NCBI RefSeq assembly: GCF_011398925.1
Contig: NZ_AP022842.1
Span: 794,001 to 858,000 of the forward strand
Reading direction: 5' to 3'
Source: Bacillus sp. KH172YL63
GTDB lineage: Bacteria > Bacillota > Bacilli > Bacillales > Bacillaceae_B
DNA: 64,000 bases
This document shows positions 1 to 9,252 of this stretch, piece after piece. Both the position numbers and the translations under genes were made by a program. The notes beneath the pieces are model-generated. The model saw nothing but the letters and a program-made list of their open reading frames with translations, made no database searches and had not been told where the DNA came from. Within the stretch, counting starts at the first letter, position 1. Each line of letters starts with the position of its first letter.

Positions 1-2
1 AG

Positions 3-1082
3 CAGAAGACGGAGCACGTGAAGCACGCACTTGTCGGACAGGGCTTTGATCAGGACCTTGTCCGGGATACGATGGGGATGGAAGAGCCTTGGCGTTACCG
101 CAATAAAATGGAATTCACTTTCTCACCTGAAGGGAATCTGGGTCTCCATGAGCAAGGGAACTTCCGTAAGATCATTTCCCTTGAAACTTGCTTGATCGCA
201 AGTGAACAGATGGTTGAAGCAGCGATGGAAGTCGCCGATTGGGTGAAGGATCATCAGTTATCCGGCTACAATAAGGACAAGCACGAAGGTCTGCTTCGTC
301 ATTTGATGGTGCGTCAATCGTTTGCGACCGGTGAATTGATGCTTGCGTTGTTTGCGACAGAAGCACCGGGTGCCCATAGTGAAGCCGTTGAGGATCTGAA
401 AAAGCGTGTGGAGGAGAAATTCCCTCATGTGAAGAGCCTGTTGTGGCTTGAAAACACGGCCTGGGCCGATCGTACGCAAGCGGAAGAAATTCACCTTCTT
501 GCCGGCCGTGACTTTATCTATGACGAAATGGACGGCTACCGTTTCCGCCTTTGGTTTGATACGTTCTTCCAAACGAATCCGACGCAGGCGCAAAAGCTCG
601 TTGATTTGGCAGTGGAGATGGCAGAGCCGAAGAAAACAGAAAAAATGATCGACCTGTTCTGTGGAGTCGGGACATTTTCCCTTCCATTCGCAAGCAGGGT
701 GGGTGAACTTGCAGGGATTGAAATCGTAGAGAGTTCAATTGAATCGGCGAAAAGAAATGCCGATGATAACGGCATCAGCAACACGACATTCCTTGCGAAG
801 GATGCAAGAAAAGGGATCGACCAGATGCTTGAGAGCTTCGGTCACCCCCACTTATTAATGCTAGATCCGCCCCGCTCAGGTGCCGGCGGGAAGGTGATGA
901 GACGGATCGGACGCGCCCAGCCGGAACGCATTGTCTATGTATCATGCAACCCGGATACATTTGCGACGGATATCAAGGAACTCGAACCATTCGGCTATAC
1001 GCTTGATGCCGTTCAGCCTGTGGATCTGTTTCCACATACCGTGCACGTAGAATGCGTCGCCACCCTGACATTGAACAAATAA
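3..1082 (+). CDS. rlmD: 23S rRNA uracil-C5 methyltransferase (RlmCD/RumA type), 5' end missing
   Basis: SAM-dependent enzyme that methylates C5 of uridines in 23S rRNA in the cytoplasm. The reading frame is already open at base 3, upstream of the GTG at 18, and reads QKTEHVKHALVG, so the true start, the N-terminal TRAM domain and the iron-sulfur cysteines lie outside the window. Visible parts are the RNA-binding stretch WRYRNKMEFTF, the SAM-binding loop DLFCGVGTFSLPFA, the DPPRSG motif, and VYVSCNPDTFATD, whose Cys is the expected catalytic nucleophile. The C-terminus VHVECVATLTL is typical. In Bacillus one enzyme (RlmCD) modifies two positions; that it does so here is inference. Followed by a terminator, so it is the last gene of its transcript. 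Confidence 0.93.
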   Translation, partial: QKTEHVKHALVGQGFDQDLVRDTMGMEEPWRYRNKMEFTFSPEGNLGLHEQGNFRKIISLETCLIASEQMVEAAMEVADWVKDHQLSGYNKDKHEGLLRHLMVRQSFATGELMLALFATEAPGAHSEAVEDLKKRVEEKFPHVKSLLWLENTAWADRTQAEEIHLLAGRDFIYDEMDGYRFRLWFDTFFQTNPTQAQKLVDLAVEMAEPKKTEKMIDLFCGVGTFSLPFASRVGELAGIEIVESSIESAKRNADDNGISNTTFLAKDARKGIDQMLESFGHPHLLMLDPPRSGAGGKVMRRIGRAQPERIVYVSCNPDTFATDIKELEPFGYTLDAVQPVDLFPHTVHVECVATLTLNK

Positions 1083-1115
1083 TTGAACGAAAAGGACGTA
1101 TGAATGTCCATCAAA

Positions 1116-1149
1116 AAATACCTGACCCAAAGCGGTCGGGTATTTTTTT
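1116..1149 (+). terminator. Terminator after the rRNA methyltransferase
   Basis: Stem AAATACCTGACC pairing with GGTCGGGTATTT (one G-T pair) followed by seven T. A-runs on the 5' side could let it also stop minus-strand transcripts from the lipoprotein operon. Confidence 0.85.
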
Positions 1150-1162
1150 GTGGTTGGATAAA

Positions 1163-1200
1163 GTGAGGGACGGACCTCTGAATAGAGGTCCGTCCCTCAC
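1163..1200. repeat. Dispersed palindrome family, copy 1 (perfect)
   Basis: Seventeen-base perfect arms (GTGAGGGACGGACCTCT and its complement) around the 4-base loop gaat. This is the simplest copy of a family seen again at 50906, 54442, 56811, 61424, 62100 and 63531. It lies 3' of the minus-strand lipoprotein gene, where it could also act as a terminator-like hairpin (CTCAC followed by TTTATCC on that strand). Confidence 0.9.
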
Positions 1201-1206
1201 AGGGAT

Positions 1207-1803
1207 TTATTTGATAGCCCGTGATTTTTCGCCGAATGGTACGGCCAGGTTCCATTTGTAGTCTGTGCCATAGGCGTCGGTGGTTTTTACGATGGGGGCG
1301 TTGAGTATCATCCCGGAAACGGTGTTTTCTTTATATTTGAAATCGGTGTAGCCGAGGTTTAGAGCGATTTCTTCTCCCCAGATTCCGTAAATTTCCTGTA
1401 CTTTTGACTTTTGTATAGCGGGGTTGAAGATGACATCGAGCCTATAGTATCTGTCTGGGTCAGGGCGTTTGATGGTGATATTGAAATTTCCTTTCTCATC
1501 TGTGACGCCGGTACTTTCCGCCACATATTTCTCTCCAGTATCACCCTGCAGGTTAATCACTCTTCCATAATTATCAGCAAGGCTGTACTCAAGCAGTCCG
1601 GCAGACATGATCGCATCTTCCGGAAGGTTGCTTTTGCCTTCGATGATCAGTTCTTTTTCCTCTAGGAGGACCGTCCCCTCAATGTCGATCCTAATTCCGG
1701 CAGGAGGGGGCTTGAAGACTTCGAGTTCATCGGTCATCTGCACCCTGCATCCGGTGAGGAGAAGGATGCTGAACATGAAGGTGGATAATATCCGGTGTTT
1801 CAA
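1207..1803 (-). CDS. Lipoprotein of unknown function, last gene of permease operon
   Basis: The 198-aa product begins MKHRILSTFMFSILLLTGC, a lipoprotein signal with lipobox LTGC, so it is expected on the outer face of the membrane. I do not recognise the mature domain; it is rich in beta-type segments (ADNYGRVINLQGDTG, RYYRLDVIFNPAI) and may carry Ig-like or carboxypeptidase-regulatory-like folds. Start is TTG, with AAAGGAGG seven bases upstream. That TTG overlaps the TGA stop of the upstream permease (TTGA), so translation is probably coupled. It does not look like a classic oligopeptide-binding protein: it is far shorter than the usual ~540 aa. Confidence 0.75.
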   Translation of the reverse strand: MKHRILSTFMFSILLLTGCRVQMTDELEVFKPPPAGIRIDIEGTVLLEEKELIIEGKSNLPEDAIMSAGLLEYSLADNYGRVINLQGDTGEKYVAESTGVTDEKGNFNITIKRPDPDRYYRLDVIFNPAIQKSKVQEIYGIWGEEIALNLGYTDFKYKENTVSGMILNAPIVKTTDAYGTDYKWNLAVPFGEKSRAIK

Positions 1804-2825
1804 TGGAATTCCTCCTTTGACCTGTTTGTGAAAGAGAACGGATCCTTCAGGGAAACCTGCGCTGCAGGCTTGTCACGTACCGTCTTTGAGTTCTTGACGG
1901 GAAACTTGCCTTCGAGCAAGACTTCTTTCAGGAAACGGGTCACTTCATTTATGCAGAAGATCGTCACCGCGAAGAAAGCAAGCGGGGTCAGGACGAGCCA
2001 TGTATGAAGGAAGACCATCTGGATATTGATGCTCATCGTTGCAGCCCATTCATTCGTATAGGAGAAGTATTCCGGGATATGTTCCATGATTCCGAATTCT
2101 TCTATTCTAAGGCCCCCTAAACAAATGTGAAGGACACCGAGCTGGATGAGAAGATAGAGTGTTTGTGAAATTTGCTCCGAGAACATGACGACGGCGTGCC
2201 GGCTGAACTGTGGACGCAAATGCCTCTTGATGATATAAAATTTCGATGCGCCGATTTGCCTGGAAACGGAAACGAAATCGTTCTTCAAATACTCCCGCAT
2301 CTCCTCACCGATATACATCCCGAGTGACGGGATGACGATGATGGCGATCACGAGGACCTCGATGATCAGAAACTGAAACGAAAGCAGCGCCCCTGAAGCG
2401 AAGGCGATCTGCAAGGGAGTAAGAAGGACGAAAGCGATGATCGCGAGGGGAATGAAGTTAAAGGTATCTCCCATTCCCTTGATTACTTGTCTCGCCCAGG
2501 CGGGAAGGAATGCATAGACAATCCCGAATGCGAAGCCGCCGATCATGCGCAGCAGCGCAATGGCAACCGCAGACAGCAGGGTATATTTTGCGCCTGCAAG
2601 CAATAGATAGAAGAGATTCCGTCCCAGTTTGTCACTTCCGAGCGGTGCCATTTCACCGATTGAGTAGGGTGGATCGGCAATGATCCTTCCTGAATCATCT
2701 TTTAAATACGGCGGTCCGGGCTCAAGAAGGTCCGGGTTGACGGTGGGCAGAATGAAACTCACCGCAGTCAACGTCAGGAGAAACCCGAGCGGCAGCCATA
2801 ATCTGAATGAACGTAATATGCTCAA
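1800..2825 (-). CDS. ABC-type permease, OppC/DppC-like
   Basis: Integral membrane subunit of a peptide/nickel-type ABC importer, judged from the N-terminal APLGSDKLGRNLFYLLLAGAKYTLLSA stretch typical of DppC-like permeases, and the later loop RQIGASKFYIIKRHLRP, a divergent EAA loop. About six hydrophobic segments are visible. The frame is open to 2852, but the best start is the TTG at 2825: GAGGAGG lies seven bases upstream, and the TTG overlaps the TGA stop of the first permease. The C-terminal ~40 residues are hydrophilic. No ATPase or standard binding protein is encoded beside it, so either those partners are elsewhere or this divergent pair has another role. Confidence 0.8.
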   Translation of the reverse strand: MSILRSFRLWLPLGFLLTLTAVSFILPTVNPDLLEPGPPYLKDDSGRIIADPPYSIGEMAPLGSDKLGRNLFYLLLAGAKYTLLSAVAIALLRMIGGFAFGIVYAFLPAWARQVIKGMGDTFNFIPLAIIAFVLLTPLQIAFASGALLSFQFLIIEVLVIAIIVIPSLGMYIGEEMREYLKNDFVSVSRQIGASKFYIIKRHLRPQFSRHAVVMFSEQISQTLYLLIQLGVLHICLGGLRIEEFGIMEHIPEYFSYTNEWAATMSINIQMVFLHTWLVLTPLAFFAVTIFCINEVTRFLKEVLLEGKFPVKNSKTVRDKPAAQVSLKDPFSFTNRSKEEFH

Positions 2826-3733
2826 TGCGCAACCTCCTCTCCGGATAACCATTTCTTCAATATCATGGCCCCGAGTGTGAATACGGCAAAGAACGGTATG
2901 TAGATCATCATCATCCCGATGAGGAATGCACTTGGCGTCGTTTGGGACACATCAAGGAGCACGTTCATGAAACCGTTTATGTTAAAAAGGAATTCAATGA
3001 TCAACAGGTTTGAAAGCATGAGAAGGAAGATCGGCTTGATATGGTAATAAAAATGGATCCATACATTGCGGAATAAATGGACCCATATCGTATAGGCCTT
3101 TGAAAAACCTTTCGAATACGAATATTCCACATATGGCTTTTCTTCTTCTTCCCTCAGCTGGAATAAGAAATGTTTGGTCAGAAAGGCTATCGGCATGATG
3201 GCAAGGCAAATGATCGGTACCAGATAGATTTTTTCGTCCCCCAGTGTGTAAATATCAAATAACAGGATATTGGTTTGCTTGAAGAACCAGATGATGAACA
3301 GCTGGATGAAGACGATGATGAGAACGTCAGGGAGGGAATCCAGCGAGTCGAGCAATCGGAAACAGATTCGATATGCTTTTTTCGGCAGGAGCATAAATAA
3401 GTAGCTCAGCAGGGAAGACGCAACGGCTGCGAGCAGGAATGCGAGAAGCAAGAGCGAGAATGAGTAGCCGAACAGCTGGAAAAACAACGGGTAGATCGGA
3501 TAGCTCTTGTAGTCCCCGGGGTCACCGATCAATATGGTGATGGAACCGGGTTGAAGCAGTTCCCGTCCGACTTCCTGAAGTGTTCTCAGGTATCTTCCCA
3601 ACATGATGACCAATTCCGTATCATATGCAAGCAGGGACCCGGCCCCGCTGAAAAGGAATAATCCGATGCAAGTGAGCACAAATTGAATGGGAAGACCTAT
3701 AGTATTGAATTTAGTCAGTTGAAGCACCTCCAA
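2822..3733 (-). CDS. ABC-type permease, OppB/DppB-like, first gene of operon
   Basis: About 300 aa with an N-terminal membrane helix, a ~50-aa outside loop, then at least five membrane spans; YVEYSYSKGFSKAYTIWVHLFRN occupies the place of the EAA cytoplasmic loop. It is divergent from textbook OppB, so the substrate cannot be named. The longest frame begins with TTG at 3733, but GGAGG lies inside its first codons, so initiation may be at the CTG at 3718 or be essentially leaderless from a promoter only a few bases upstream. The stop overlaps the next start as TTGA. Confidence 0.75.
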   Translation of the reverse strand: MEVLQLTKFNTIGLPIQFVLTCIGLFLFSGAGSLLAYDTELVIMLGRYLRTLQEVGRELLQPGSITILIGDPGDYKSYPIYPLFFQLFGYSFSLLLLAFLLAAVASSLLSYLFMLLPKKAYRICFRLLDSLDSLPDVLIIVFIQLFIIWFFKQTNILLFDIYTLGDEKIYLVPIICLAIMPIAFLTKHFLFQLREEEEKPYVEYSYSKGFSKAYTIWVHLFRNVWIHFYYHIKPIFLLMLSNLLIIEFLFNINGFMNVLLDVSQTTPSAFLIGMMMIYIPFFAVFTLGAMILKKWLSGEEVAH

Positions 3734-3747
3734 CGTCTTTTACGACC

Positions 3748-3776
3748 ATTATATCTTTGTGTTACAAAAATTTCAA
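3748..3776 (-). promoter_or_regulatory. SigA-type promoter of the permease operon
   Basis: On the minus strand TTGAAA (3776-3771), a 17-base spacer and a perfect TATAAT (3753-3748). Transcription should start near 3741, leaving a leader under ten bases before the annotated TTG, which makes the start codon choice unusual. Confidence 0.8.
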
Positions 3777-3863
3777 AATAATTTTAATTTTTACATTAAT
3801 GTAATTGGGTGGAATTTAAGCTGGAAAAGTCAGTTTTCAAAAGGGAGCTTCCAGCTGCCTTAA

Positions 3864-3892
3864 AGGACATCGTTAAGTAAGAGCGTTATAAT
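3864..3892 (+). promoter_or_regulatory. Probable selO promoter
   Basis: Perfect -10 TATAAT at 3887-3892 with a poor -35 (AGGACA) 17 bases upstream. It sits about 75 bases before the selO start. Confidence 0.5.
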
Positions 3893-3968
3893 GGATTCAC
3901 AACAGAAATATCTCAAAAAATCATAGAACGCTTATGATTTTCTAATCCATATAAAGGGGATGACCAAA

Positions 3969-5414
3969 ATGAAAAATGAAATGGGCTGGAATCTGGAAAA
4001 CAGTTATGCGAGGCTTCCGGGAGCACTGTACACGAGACAGGATCCGACGCCGGTCGATTTGCCGGAAATCGTTGTTTTGAATGAACAGGTGGCCCAGGCA
4101 TTGGGGCTCGACAAAGAGAAATTGGAAGCAGACGTTTTAGCTGGCAATAAGATCCCGGCAGATGCAGAACCGATTGCCCAGGCATATGCTGGCCATCAGT
4201 TCGGTCATTTCAACATGCTCGGGGACGGCCGTGCGGTGCTGATCGGTGAACAGGTCACCCCGGCTGGCGAACGGTTTGACATTCAATTGAAAGGGGGAGG
4301 AAGCACTCCCTATTCAAGGGGTGGCGACGGACGTGCCGGCCTTGGACCGATGCTCAGGGAACATATCATCAGTGAAGGGATGCACGGGCTTGGCATACCG
4401 ACTACGCGGAGTCTCGCTGTAGTGACAACGGGGGAGCCGGTCTACAGGGAAACGGTCCAGCAGGGGGCGATCCTGACACGGGTGGCAAAGAGCCATATCC
4501 GGGTAGGGACATTTCAATTTGCCTCACGGTTTGGTAGCATCGAGGATCTCCGCGCCCTGGCCGATTATGCGGTGGAGTGTCATGATCCGGAGGCTGTGGA
4601 TGCCGGTAATCGATATCTTGCCCTCCTGCAGGGTGTAATCGAGCGACAGGCGGCCCTTATTGCCAAATGGCAGCTTGCCGGTTTCATTCATGGGGTCATG
4701 AACACAGATAACATGACGATCAGGGGGGAAACGATCGACTACGGTCCTTGTGCTTTCATGGATGTGTATGATCCGAAGACAGTGTTCAGTTCCATTGATA
4801 CTGAGGGCAGATATGCTTACAGAAACCAGCCTCCGATTGCAGGATGGAACCTGGCCCGGTTTGCAGAAAGCCTGCTTCCGATCCTTCATGATGAGCAGGA
4901 AGAATCCCTGAAGCTTGCCCAGGAAGCGGTACTTGAGTTTCCGAAACTGTATGAAGGGCACTGGCTTAACGGGATGAGATCGAAGCTCGGGCTGTTTTCT
5001 GAGGAGGAAGGGGACCGGGCCCTTGTTGAAGAGTTGCTGAACCTGATGGAAAAGACTCAGTCAGATTATACGAATACGTTCCGGAACCTGACGCTCGGCA
5101 GGGAGGATTCCGAACTCTTTACCACACCTGAATTTGCTTCATGGAAAGAACGTTGGAGTGAGAGGAAGAAGAGACAGGAACAATCAGAGGAAGATGTCCT
5201 CCTTCTGATGAAAAGAAGCAATCCTTCCGTCATTCCACGGAACCACAGGGTGGAAGAAGCGCTGAAGGCTTCAGTGGAAAAGGGAGATGACAGTGTGATG
5301 AAGCGGCTTCTGGATGTTTTGAAGAATCCATATGCCTATTCAGAAGAGCAAGAAGAATTCTGCAAACTGCCCGAACCGACAGACATCCCTTACCGGACGT
5401 ATTGTGGAACGTGA
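3969..5414 (+). CDS. selO: Protein adenylyltransferase SelO (YdiU family)
   Basis: Pseudokinase-fold enzyme that transfers AMP from ATP to hydroxyl side chains of proteins; in E. coli it affects redox and metabolic enzymes. The family signature is clear: [48 protein letters not shown], then [25 protein letters not shown] (the metal and catalytic region) and a final TYCGT that keeps the conserved C-terminal cysteine (selenocysteine in some eukaryotic homologues). The 481-aa length fits. The ATG at 3960 is too close to the AAAGGGG site, so the ATG at 3969, nine bases from it, is preferred. A monocistronic unit with its own promoter and terminator. Confidence 0.95.
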   Translation: MKNEMGWNLENSYARLPGALYTRQDPTPVDLPEIVVLNEQVAQALGLDKEKLEADVLAGNKIPADAEPIAQAYAGHQFGHFNMLGDGRAVLIGEQVTPAGERFDIQLKGGGSTPYSRGGDGRAGLGPMLREHIISEGMHGLGIPTTRSLAVVTTGEPVYRETVQQGAILTRVAKSHIRVGTFQFASRFGSIEDLRALADYAVECHDPEAVDAGNRYLALLQGVIERQAALIAKWQLAGFIHGVMNTDNMTIRGETIDYGPCAFMDVYDPKTVFSSIDTEGRYAYRNQPPIAGWNLARFAESLLPILHDEQEESLKLAQEAVLEFPKLYEGHWLNGMRSKLGLFSEEEGDRALVEELLNLMEKTQSDYTNTFRNLTLGREDSELFTTPEFASWKERWSERKKRQEQSEEDVLLLMKRSNPSVIPRNHRVEEALKASVEKGDDSVMKRLLDVLKNPYAYSEEQEEFCKLPEPTDIPYRTYCGT

Positions 5415-5419
5415 CAGAC

Positions 5420-5454
5420 AAAGCTCAGGGGTTAACGGCCCCCGAGCTTTTTTT
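5420..5454 (+). terminator. selO terminator
   Basis: AAAGCTCAGGGG paired with CCCCCGAGCTTT, followed by a seven-T run. Confidence 0.9.
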
Positions 5455-5523
5455 GATGGAGGAAAAACCGGTTGTCCCCGAGAACTTTACATATATGCTG
5501 CGAAATCGAAAGGGGCTTTTCAC

Positions 5524-6096
5524 GTGAACCATGCACTGCTGGTCATTGATGTTCAACAGGAACTAGTCGAAGGAAACGAAACCGAATCACCAGTCTTTCA
5601 AAAAGAAAGATTGATCGAAACAATCAACAATGTGATCGGCAAGGCAGAGGAAGAAGGAGCGGTCATTGTCTTCATCAGGGATAAAGATGTCGGGGGAGGA
5701 AGCGGTGAAGGCTTCCAGATTCATCGGGATTTGAAGCTTTCAGATGATGCAGTCATATTTGATAAGCTCGCCACCAACTCCTTTTACGGGACGCCGCTGC
5801 TATCTTTTTTAAAAGGACAGGACGTGGGCCATGTGGTGGTAGCCGGGTGTCAGACCGAATATTGCATCGATACGGCCGTCAGGTATGCAACCGTAAGCGG
5901 GTTTGACGTCACCCTTGTGGCAGACGGCCATTCGACGAAGGATTCAGCAGCTTTAAAGGCGGAGCAAATCATCACCCATCATAATGTGGCTCTGAGGGGG
6001 CATTACAATGTCGAGCATTTTGCCGATGTGCGGCCTTCCGGTGAAGCGTTATTTTCACCCCGCCATGATGAATACCGCAGAGAATATGGGATGTGA
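5524..6096 (+). CDS. Isochorismatase-family cysteine hydrolase
   Basis: Cysteine hydrolase of the isochorismatase/nicotinamidase superfamily, 190 aa. Catalytic elements: Asp9 in ALLVIDVQQ, a Lys in the FDKLATNSF region, and Cys109 in [18 protein letters not shown]. The HSTKDS segment and the final DVRPSG resemble uncharacterised YecD/YcaC-like members. The substrate cannot be read from sequence; amidohydrolase action on a small amide is the family norm. Start is the GTG at 5524 with AAAGGGG upstream; the open frame runs back to 5332 through the selO end and its terminator, so the longer form is unlikely. It sits alone between two terminators, directly before thiM. Confidence 0.85.
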   Translation: MNHALLVIDVQQELVEGNETESPVFQKERLIETINNVIGKAEEEGAVIVFIRDKDVGGGSGEGFQIHRDLKLSDDAVIFDKLATNSFYGTPLLSFLKGQDVGHVVVAGCQTEYCIDTAVRYATVSGFDVTLVADGHSTKDSAALKAEQIITHHNVALRGHYNVEHFADVRPSGEALFSPRHDEYRREYGM

Positions 6097-6101
6097 TTGA
6101 T

Positions 6102-6143
6102 GTCCATTTGATCAGGTTATACACTGATCAAATGGACTTTTTT
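6102..6143 (+). terminator. Terminator after the isochorismatase-like gene
   Basis: Perfect 13-bp stem GTCCATTTGATCA / TGATCAAATGGAC with a 10-base loop and six T. Confidence 0.92.
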
Positions 6144-6168
6144 GGCCGGCTTCGGGGACACACGGAAT

Positions 6169-6203
6169 TCCCGGGATATGCTATAGTATTACCATATCCG
6201 GGA
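6169..6203 (+). promoter_or_regulatory. Hairpin in the thiM leader; no TPP riboswitch
   Basis: TCCCGGGATATG can pair with CATATCCGGGA (one bulged G) around CTATAGTATTAC, which also carries a possible -10 (TATAGT). The 90 bases between the previous terminator and thiM are too short for a TPP aptamer and lack its conserved CTGAGA and ACCTGA segments, so this thiamine operon appears not to be riboswitch-controlled from here. Confidence 0.4.
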
Positions 6204-6236
6204 GAAATCCCATTTCGGCAAGGAGGAAAAAGGATC

Positions 6237-7025
6237 ATGTATGAATTGGTACAGGAAGTCCGTGAGAAGAATCCATTAATACATAATATAACGAATGTGG
6301 TGGTCACGAATTTCACCGCGAACGGGTTGTTGGCACTCGGTGCGTCCCCGGTCATGGCTTATGCGAAGGAAGAGGTAGGGGATATGGCGCAGCTCGCAGG
6401 TGCACTTGTCCTGAACATCGGGACGTTGTCGACAGACGTCATTGAAAGTATGATCATCGCCGGGAAAGCGGCAAATGAAAAAGGGATCCCCGTCGTATTG
6501 GATCCTGTCGGAGCAGGGGCAACGGCGTACCGCACCGAGAAGGCAAGGGAAATCTTGAGAGAAGTAAATGTCACGATTTTAAGGGGAAATGCAGCGGAAG
6601 TCGCCAATGTCGCCGGAGAACAGTGGGCGATCAAAGGTGTCGATGCAGGATCTGCCGGAGGGGATATCGCCGGGCTGGCACGGAAAGTGGCGGATCAATT
6701 TGATTGTACCGTTGTCATAACCGGAAAGACGGATATCATTTCGAATCGTGAAACGACCTATGCGGTGGGGAATGGTCACCCGATCTTGACGAAGGTGACA
6801 GGTACAGGCTGTTTATTATCATCAGTCATCGGTGCGTTTGCAGCCATCGAGGCAGATCCTGTGAAGGCAGCGGTCACTGCGGTGGCAGCATACGGGATCG
6901 CTGCTGAAAAAGCCGCGGCACTCACGGCTGAAAAGGGACCGGGAAGCTTCCAAATTGCGTTGCTCGATGAGCTTTCCTCCATCGGGGAACAAGACGGGGA
7001 ACTTGCAAAAATAGAGAAATTGTAA
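6237..7025 (+). CDS. thiM: Hydroxyethylthiazole kinase ThiM
   Basis: Phosphorylates 4-methyl-5-(2-hydroxyethyl)thiazole in thiamine salvage. The 262-aa product has the conserved N-terminus [22 protein letters not shown], the GASPVMA loop, ILRGNAAEV, and the ribokinase-like [14 protein letters not shown] nucleotide-binding and catalytic motif (the Cys of TGTGC is the family mark). ATG at 6237 has AAGGAGG about twelve bases upstream; the frame runs back to 6093 but only through the preceding terminator. First gene of thiM-thiD-thiE, which would rebuild thiamine phosphate from salvaged thiazole and pyrimidine. Confidence 0.96.
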   Translation: MYELVQEVREKNPLIHNITNVVVTNFTANGLLALGASPVMAYAKEEVGDMAQLAGALVLNIGTLSTDVIESMIIAGKAANEKGIPVVLDPVGAGATAYRTEKAREILREVNVTILRGNAAEVANVAGEQWAIKGVDAGSAGGDIAGLARKVADQFDCTVVITGKTDIISNRETTYAVGNGHPILTKVTGTGCLLSSVIGAFAAIEADPVKAAVTAVAAYGIAAEKAAALTAEKGPGSFQIALLDELSSIGEQDGELAKIEKL

Positions 7026-7037
7026 AGGGAAAGGAAG

Positions 7038-7856
7038 ATGAATATGACGGTATACAAGGCATTGACGATAGCAGGTTCAGACAGCGGCGGCGGAGCTGGC
7101 ATACAGGCAGATTTAAAGACGTTCCAGGAACTCGGCTCATACGGAATGTCGGTGATTTCAGCCGTCACTGCCCAAAACACAACTGGCGTTCATGGTGTCT
7201 ATCCTGTTCCGGTGGAAGGGATCATCCAACAGCTGGATGCAATCGGCGAGGATTTACGGCCTGATGGGTTGAAAACAGGGATGCTCCATTCCGGGGAAGT
7301 CATCGAGGCGGTGAGCGAACGGATCGAGCATTATGGATGGAACAATCTCGTGGTGGATCCGGTCATGATTGCAAAAGGCGGGGCCAAACTTCTCCAAGAT
7401 GAGGCAATCCGTGCATTGAAGGAAAAATTGATTCCGCTCTCTACGGTCATCACCCCGAATCTGCCTGAAGCGGAAGTGATCACCGGTTTGACTATCCGAT
7501 CACTGGAGGACAGGAAAGGCGCTGCGAAGATGCTTGTTGAAATGGGCGCACGATCAGTCGTCATCAAGGGAGGTCATGCTGAGGATGAGCAGGTCGTCGA
7601 TCTGTTCTATGACGGGAAAGCCTTTGAAGAAATGATCTCTCCAAGGATCGATACACCCCATACCCATGGAACCGGATGCACTTTCTCTGCTGCAGTGGCA
7701 GCTCAATTGTCGAAAGGCATGGACCTGTTCGACGCTGTCAAAACCGGTAAAGCGTTCATCCGGGCGGCAATCGAAAATCCACTTGGAATCGGGAGTGGTC
7801 ACGGACCGACGAACCATTGGGCTTATAACCGGATTGAAACAGGTGAGAAGAAATGA
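7038..7856 (+). CDS. thiD: Bifunctional HMP kinase / HMP-phosphate kinase ThiD
   Basis: Ribokinase-superfamily enzyme that phosphorylates hydroxymethylpyrimidine and its monophosphate, giving the pyrimidine half of thiamine. Diagnostic segments are [21 protein letters not shown] at the N-terminus, [25 protein letters not shown], and the C-terminal [16 protein letters not shown] anion-hole motif. The 272-aa length is normal. AGGAAG precedes ATG 7038, twelve bases after thiM. The stop overlaps the thiE start by four bases (ATGA). Confidence 0.96.
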   Translation: MNMTVYKALTIAGSDSGGGAGIQADLKTFQELGSYGMSVISAVTAQNTTGVHGVYPVPVEGIIQQLDAIGEDLRPDGLKTGMLHSGEVIEAVSERIEHYGWNNLVVDPVMIAKGGAKLLQDEAIRALKEKLIPLSTVITPNLPEAEVITGLTIRSLEDRKGAAKMLVEMGARSVVIKGGHAEDEQVVDLFYDGKAFEEMISPRIDTPHTHGTGCTFSAAVAAQLSKGMDLFDAVKTGKAFIRAAIENPLGIGSGHGPTNHWAYNRIETGEKK

Positions 7857-8512
7857 GGGGCAGACGGCAATCAATAGAAGATGCGCTCACCCTGTACTTC
7901 ATCATGGGAAGTACCAACTGCACAAAAGATCCTGTTGAAGTATTGCGGGAGGCGATTGAAGGTGGCATCACCCTCTTTCAATTCAGGGAAAAAGGAAGCG
8001 GTGCACTTGAAGGGAAAGAAAAACTGGAACTTGCCGTAAAACTCCAGGAAGAATGCCGCAGCGCAGGCATCCCTTTCATCGTTAATGACGATGTGGACCT
8101 CGCTGCAGCGATTGATGCTGACGGGGTGCATATCGGACAGGAAGACGAGAGGGCAAGTGAGGTGAGGGAGAAGATCGGTCCAGATAAATGGCTCGGTGTC
8201 TCCACCCATACCCTTGAGGAAGCGGAGCAAGCCATTGCCGATGGAGCGGATTACCTCGGACTCGGGCCGATCTATCCTACAATCTCAAAGGATGATGCAG
8301 AGAAAGTCCACGGCTTGGATATCATCAAGCGCTTTCGGACGAAAGGGATCGAAACTCCGATTGTGGGAATCGGCGGGATCGATTCAAGCAATGGGCGGGC
8401 AGTCATCGATGCCGGGGCAAATGGCATCTCCCTCATTTCGGCGATCGCCGGTGCAGATAACATCCGGGTCGCTGCGGAGGAATTGAAGCAAGCGGTAGGT
8501 GATGAAATATAG
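7853..8512 (+). CDS. thiE: Thiamine-phosphate synthase ThiE
   Basis: Joins HMP pyrophosphate with thiazole phosphate to make thiamine monophosphate. The 219-aa TIM-barrel product shows LYFIMGSTNC, LFQFREKGSG (pyrophosphate/pyrimidine site), FIVNDDVDLAAAIDADGVHIGQED, the YLGLGPIYPTISKDDA loop and VGIGGI near the end. Its ATG overlaps the thiD stop, so translation is coupled. The set lacks thiazole and pyrimidine biosynthetic genes, consistent with a salvage operon. A strong terminator follows. Confidence 0.96.
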   Translation: MRGRRQSIEDALTLYFIMGSTNCTKDPVEVLREAIEGGITLFQFREKGSGALEGKEKLELAVKLQEECRSAGIPFIVNDDVDLAAAIDADGVHIGQEDERASEVREKIGPDKWLGVSTHTLEEAEQAIADGADYLGLGPIYPTISKDDAEKVHGLDIIKRFRTKGIETPIVGIGGIDSSNGRAVIDAGANGISLISAIAGADNIRVAAEELKQAVGDEI

Positions 8513-8530
8513 TCAAATGTTTTCAAAGAA

Positions 8531-8578
8531 AAATCCGAACGAGTGATTGAATAATAATCTAACTCGCTCGGATTTTTT
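8531..8578 (+). terminator. Terminator of the thiMDE operon
   Basis: AAATCCGAACGAGT paired with ACTCGCTCGGATTT around a 17-base loop, then a T run. Confidence 0.88.
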
Positions 8579-8676
8579 GTGCTAAAGCTTCATTCTTGTA
8601 TTTAGCGGTATACCGAAGCACATATATTTTTTTAGTCGTTTATGTATTCAATTTCGGTGGCTCAGAAATGTATGTC

Positions 8677-9252
8677 TCAGTCTCTCTTCTTTGAATTCAT
8701 GTAGTAGACCAGATGGTCAGTCCACTCTTCATTTTCATATATGAAACCTTTACGAACACATTCGAACGCCATTCCAACACTCTCAGCCAGATTGATAGAA
8801 GCTGTATTATCTAAATTGATGTGAGCTTCTATTCGATGGAATGTTAATTGATTAAAAGCAATGTGAAGTGCCGCGTTTACTGCCTCTTTTCCGTAACCTT
8901 TTCTCCAATACTGATTATGAATGGTGTAGCCTATTCTTCCCCATTGGAAGCCATCTCTGGCTAAAGTAGAGAAATCTACCATTCCTAAGTGTGTACCATC
9001 TTCTTTTCTAAACACTCCAAATACGTGAGCAACATCTGTCAAAGCTAAATCTTGATGTTTATCTACCAAATGCTCAAACCATTCTAAAGTACATTCACTC
9101 ATATCAATTTTTCCTTTGTCGTATCTGTGTTGAGATATATCACGATTTTCGAACTCATGAAGCCAGTTTTTATAATCTTGTTTTTTCAAGGGTCTTATTT
9201 CCAGTCTTTCTGTTTCTAGAACGATATCATTTTTTTCTTCTGTTATTAGCAA
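8677..9252 (-). CDS. GNAT N-acetyltransferase, RimJ/RimL-like
   Basis: Predicted acetyl-CoA-dependent N-acetyltransferase, 191 aa. It has the RimJ-type opening LETERLEIRPLKKQDYKNWL, the acetyl-CoA binding IGYTIHNQYWRKGYGKEAV (motif A, R/Q-x-x-G-x-G/A) and HRIEAHINLDNTASINLAESVGMAFE. TTG start with GAGGAG eight bases upstream. The gene is visibly more AT-rich than its neighbours, with codons such as TTA, AGA and AAT preferred, and it stands alone, which suggests recent acquisition. The target (ribosomal protein, antibiotic or other amine) cannot be named. Confidence 0.85.
   Translation of the reverse strand: MLITEEKNDIVLETERLEIRPLKKQDYKNWLHEFENRDISQHRYDKGKIDMSECTLEWFEHLVDKHQDLALTDVAHVFGVFRKEDGTHLGMVDFSTLARDGFQWGRIGYTIHNQYWRKGYGKEAVNAALHIAFNQLTFHRIEAHINLDNTASINLAESVGMAFECVRKGFIYENEEWTDHLVYYMNSKKRD

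Noticed and set aside
6097..6236. TPP riboswitch before thiM
   Set aside because: Only ~90 bases remain after the preceding terminator and the conserved aptamer segments are absent.
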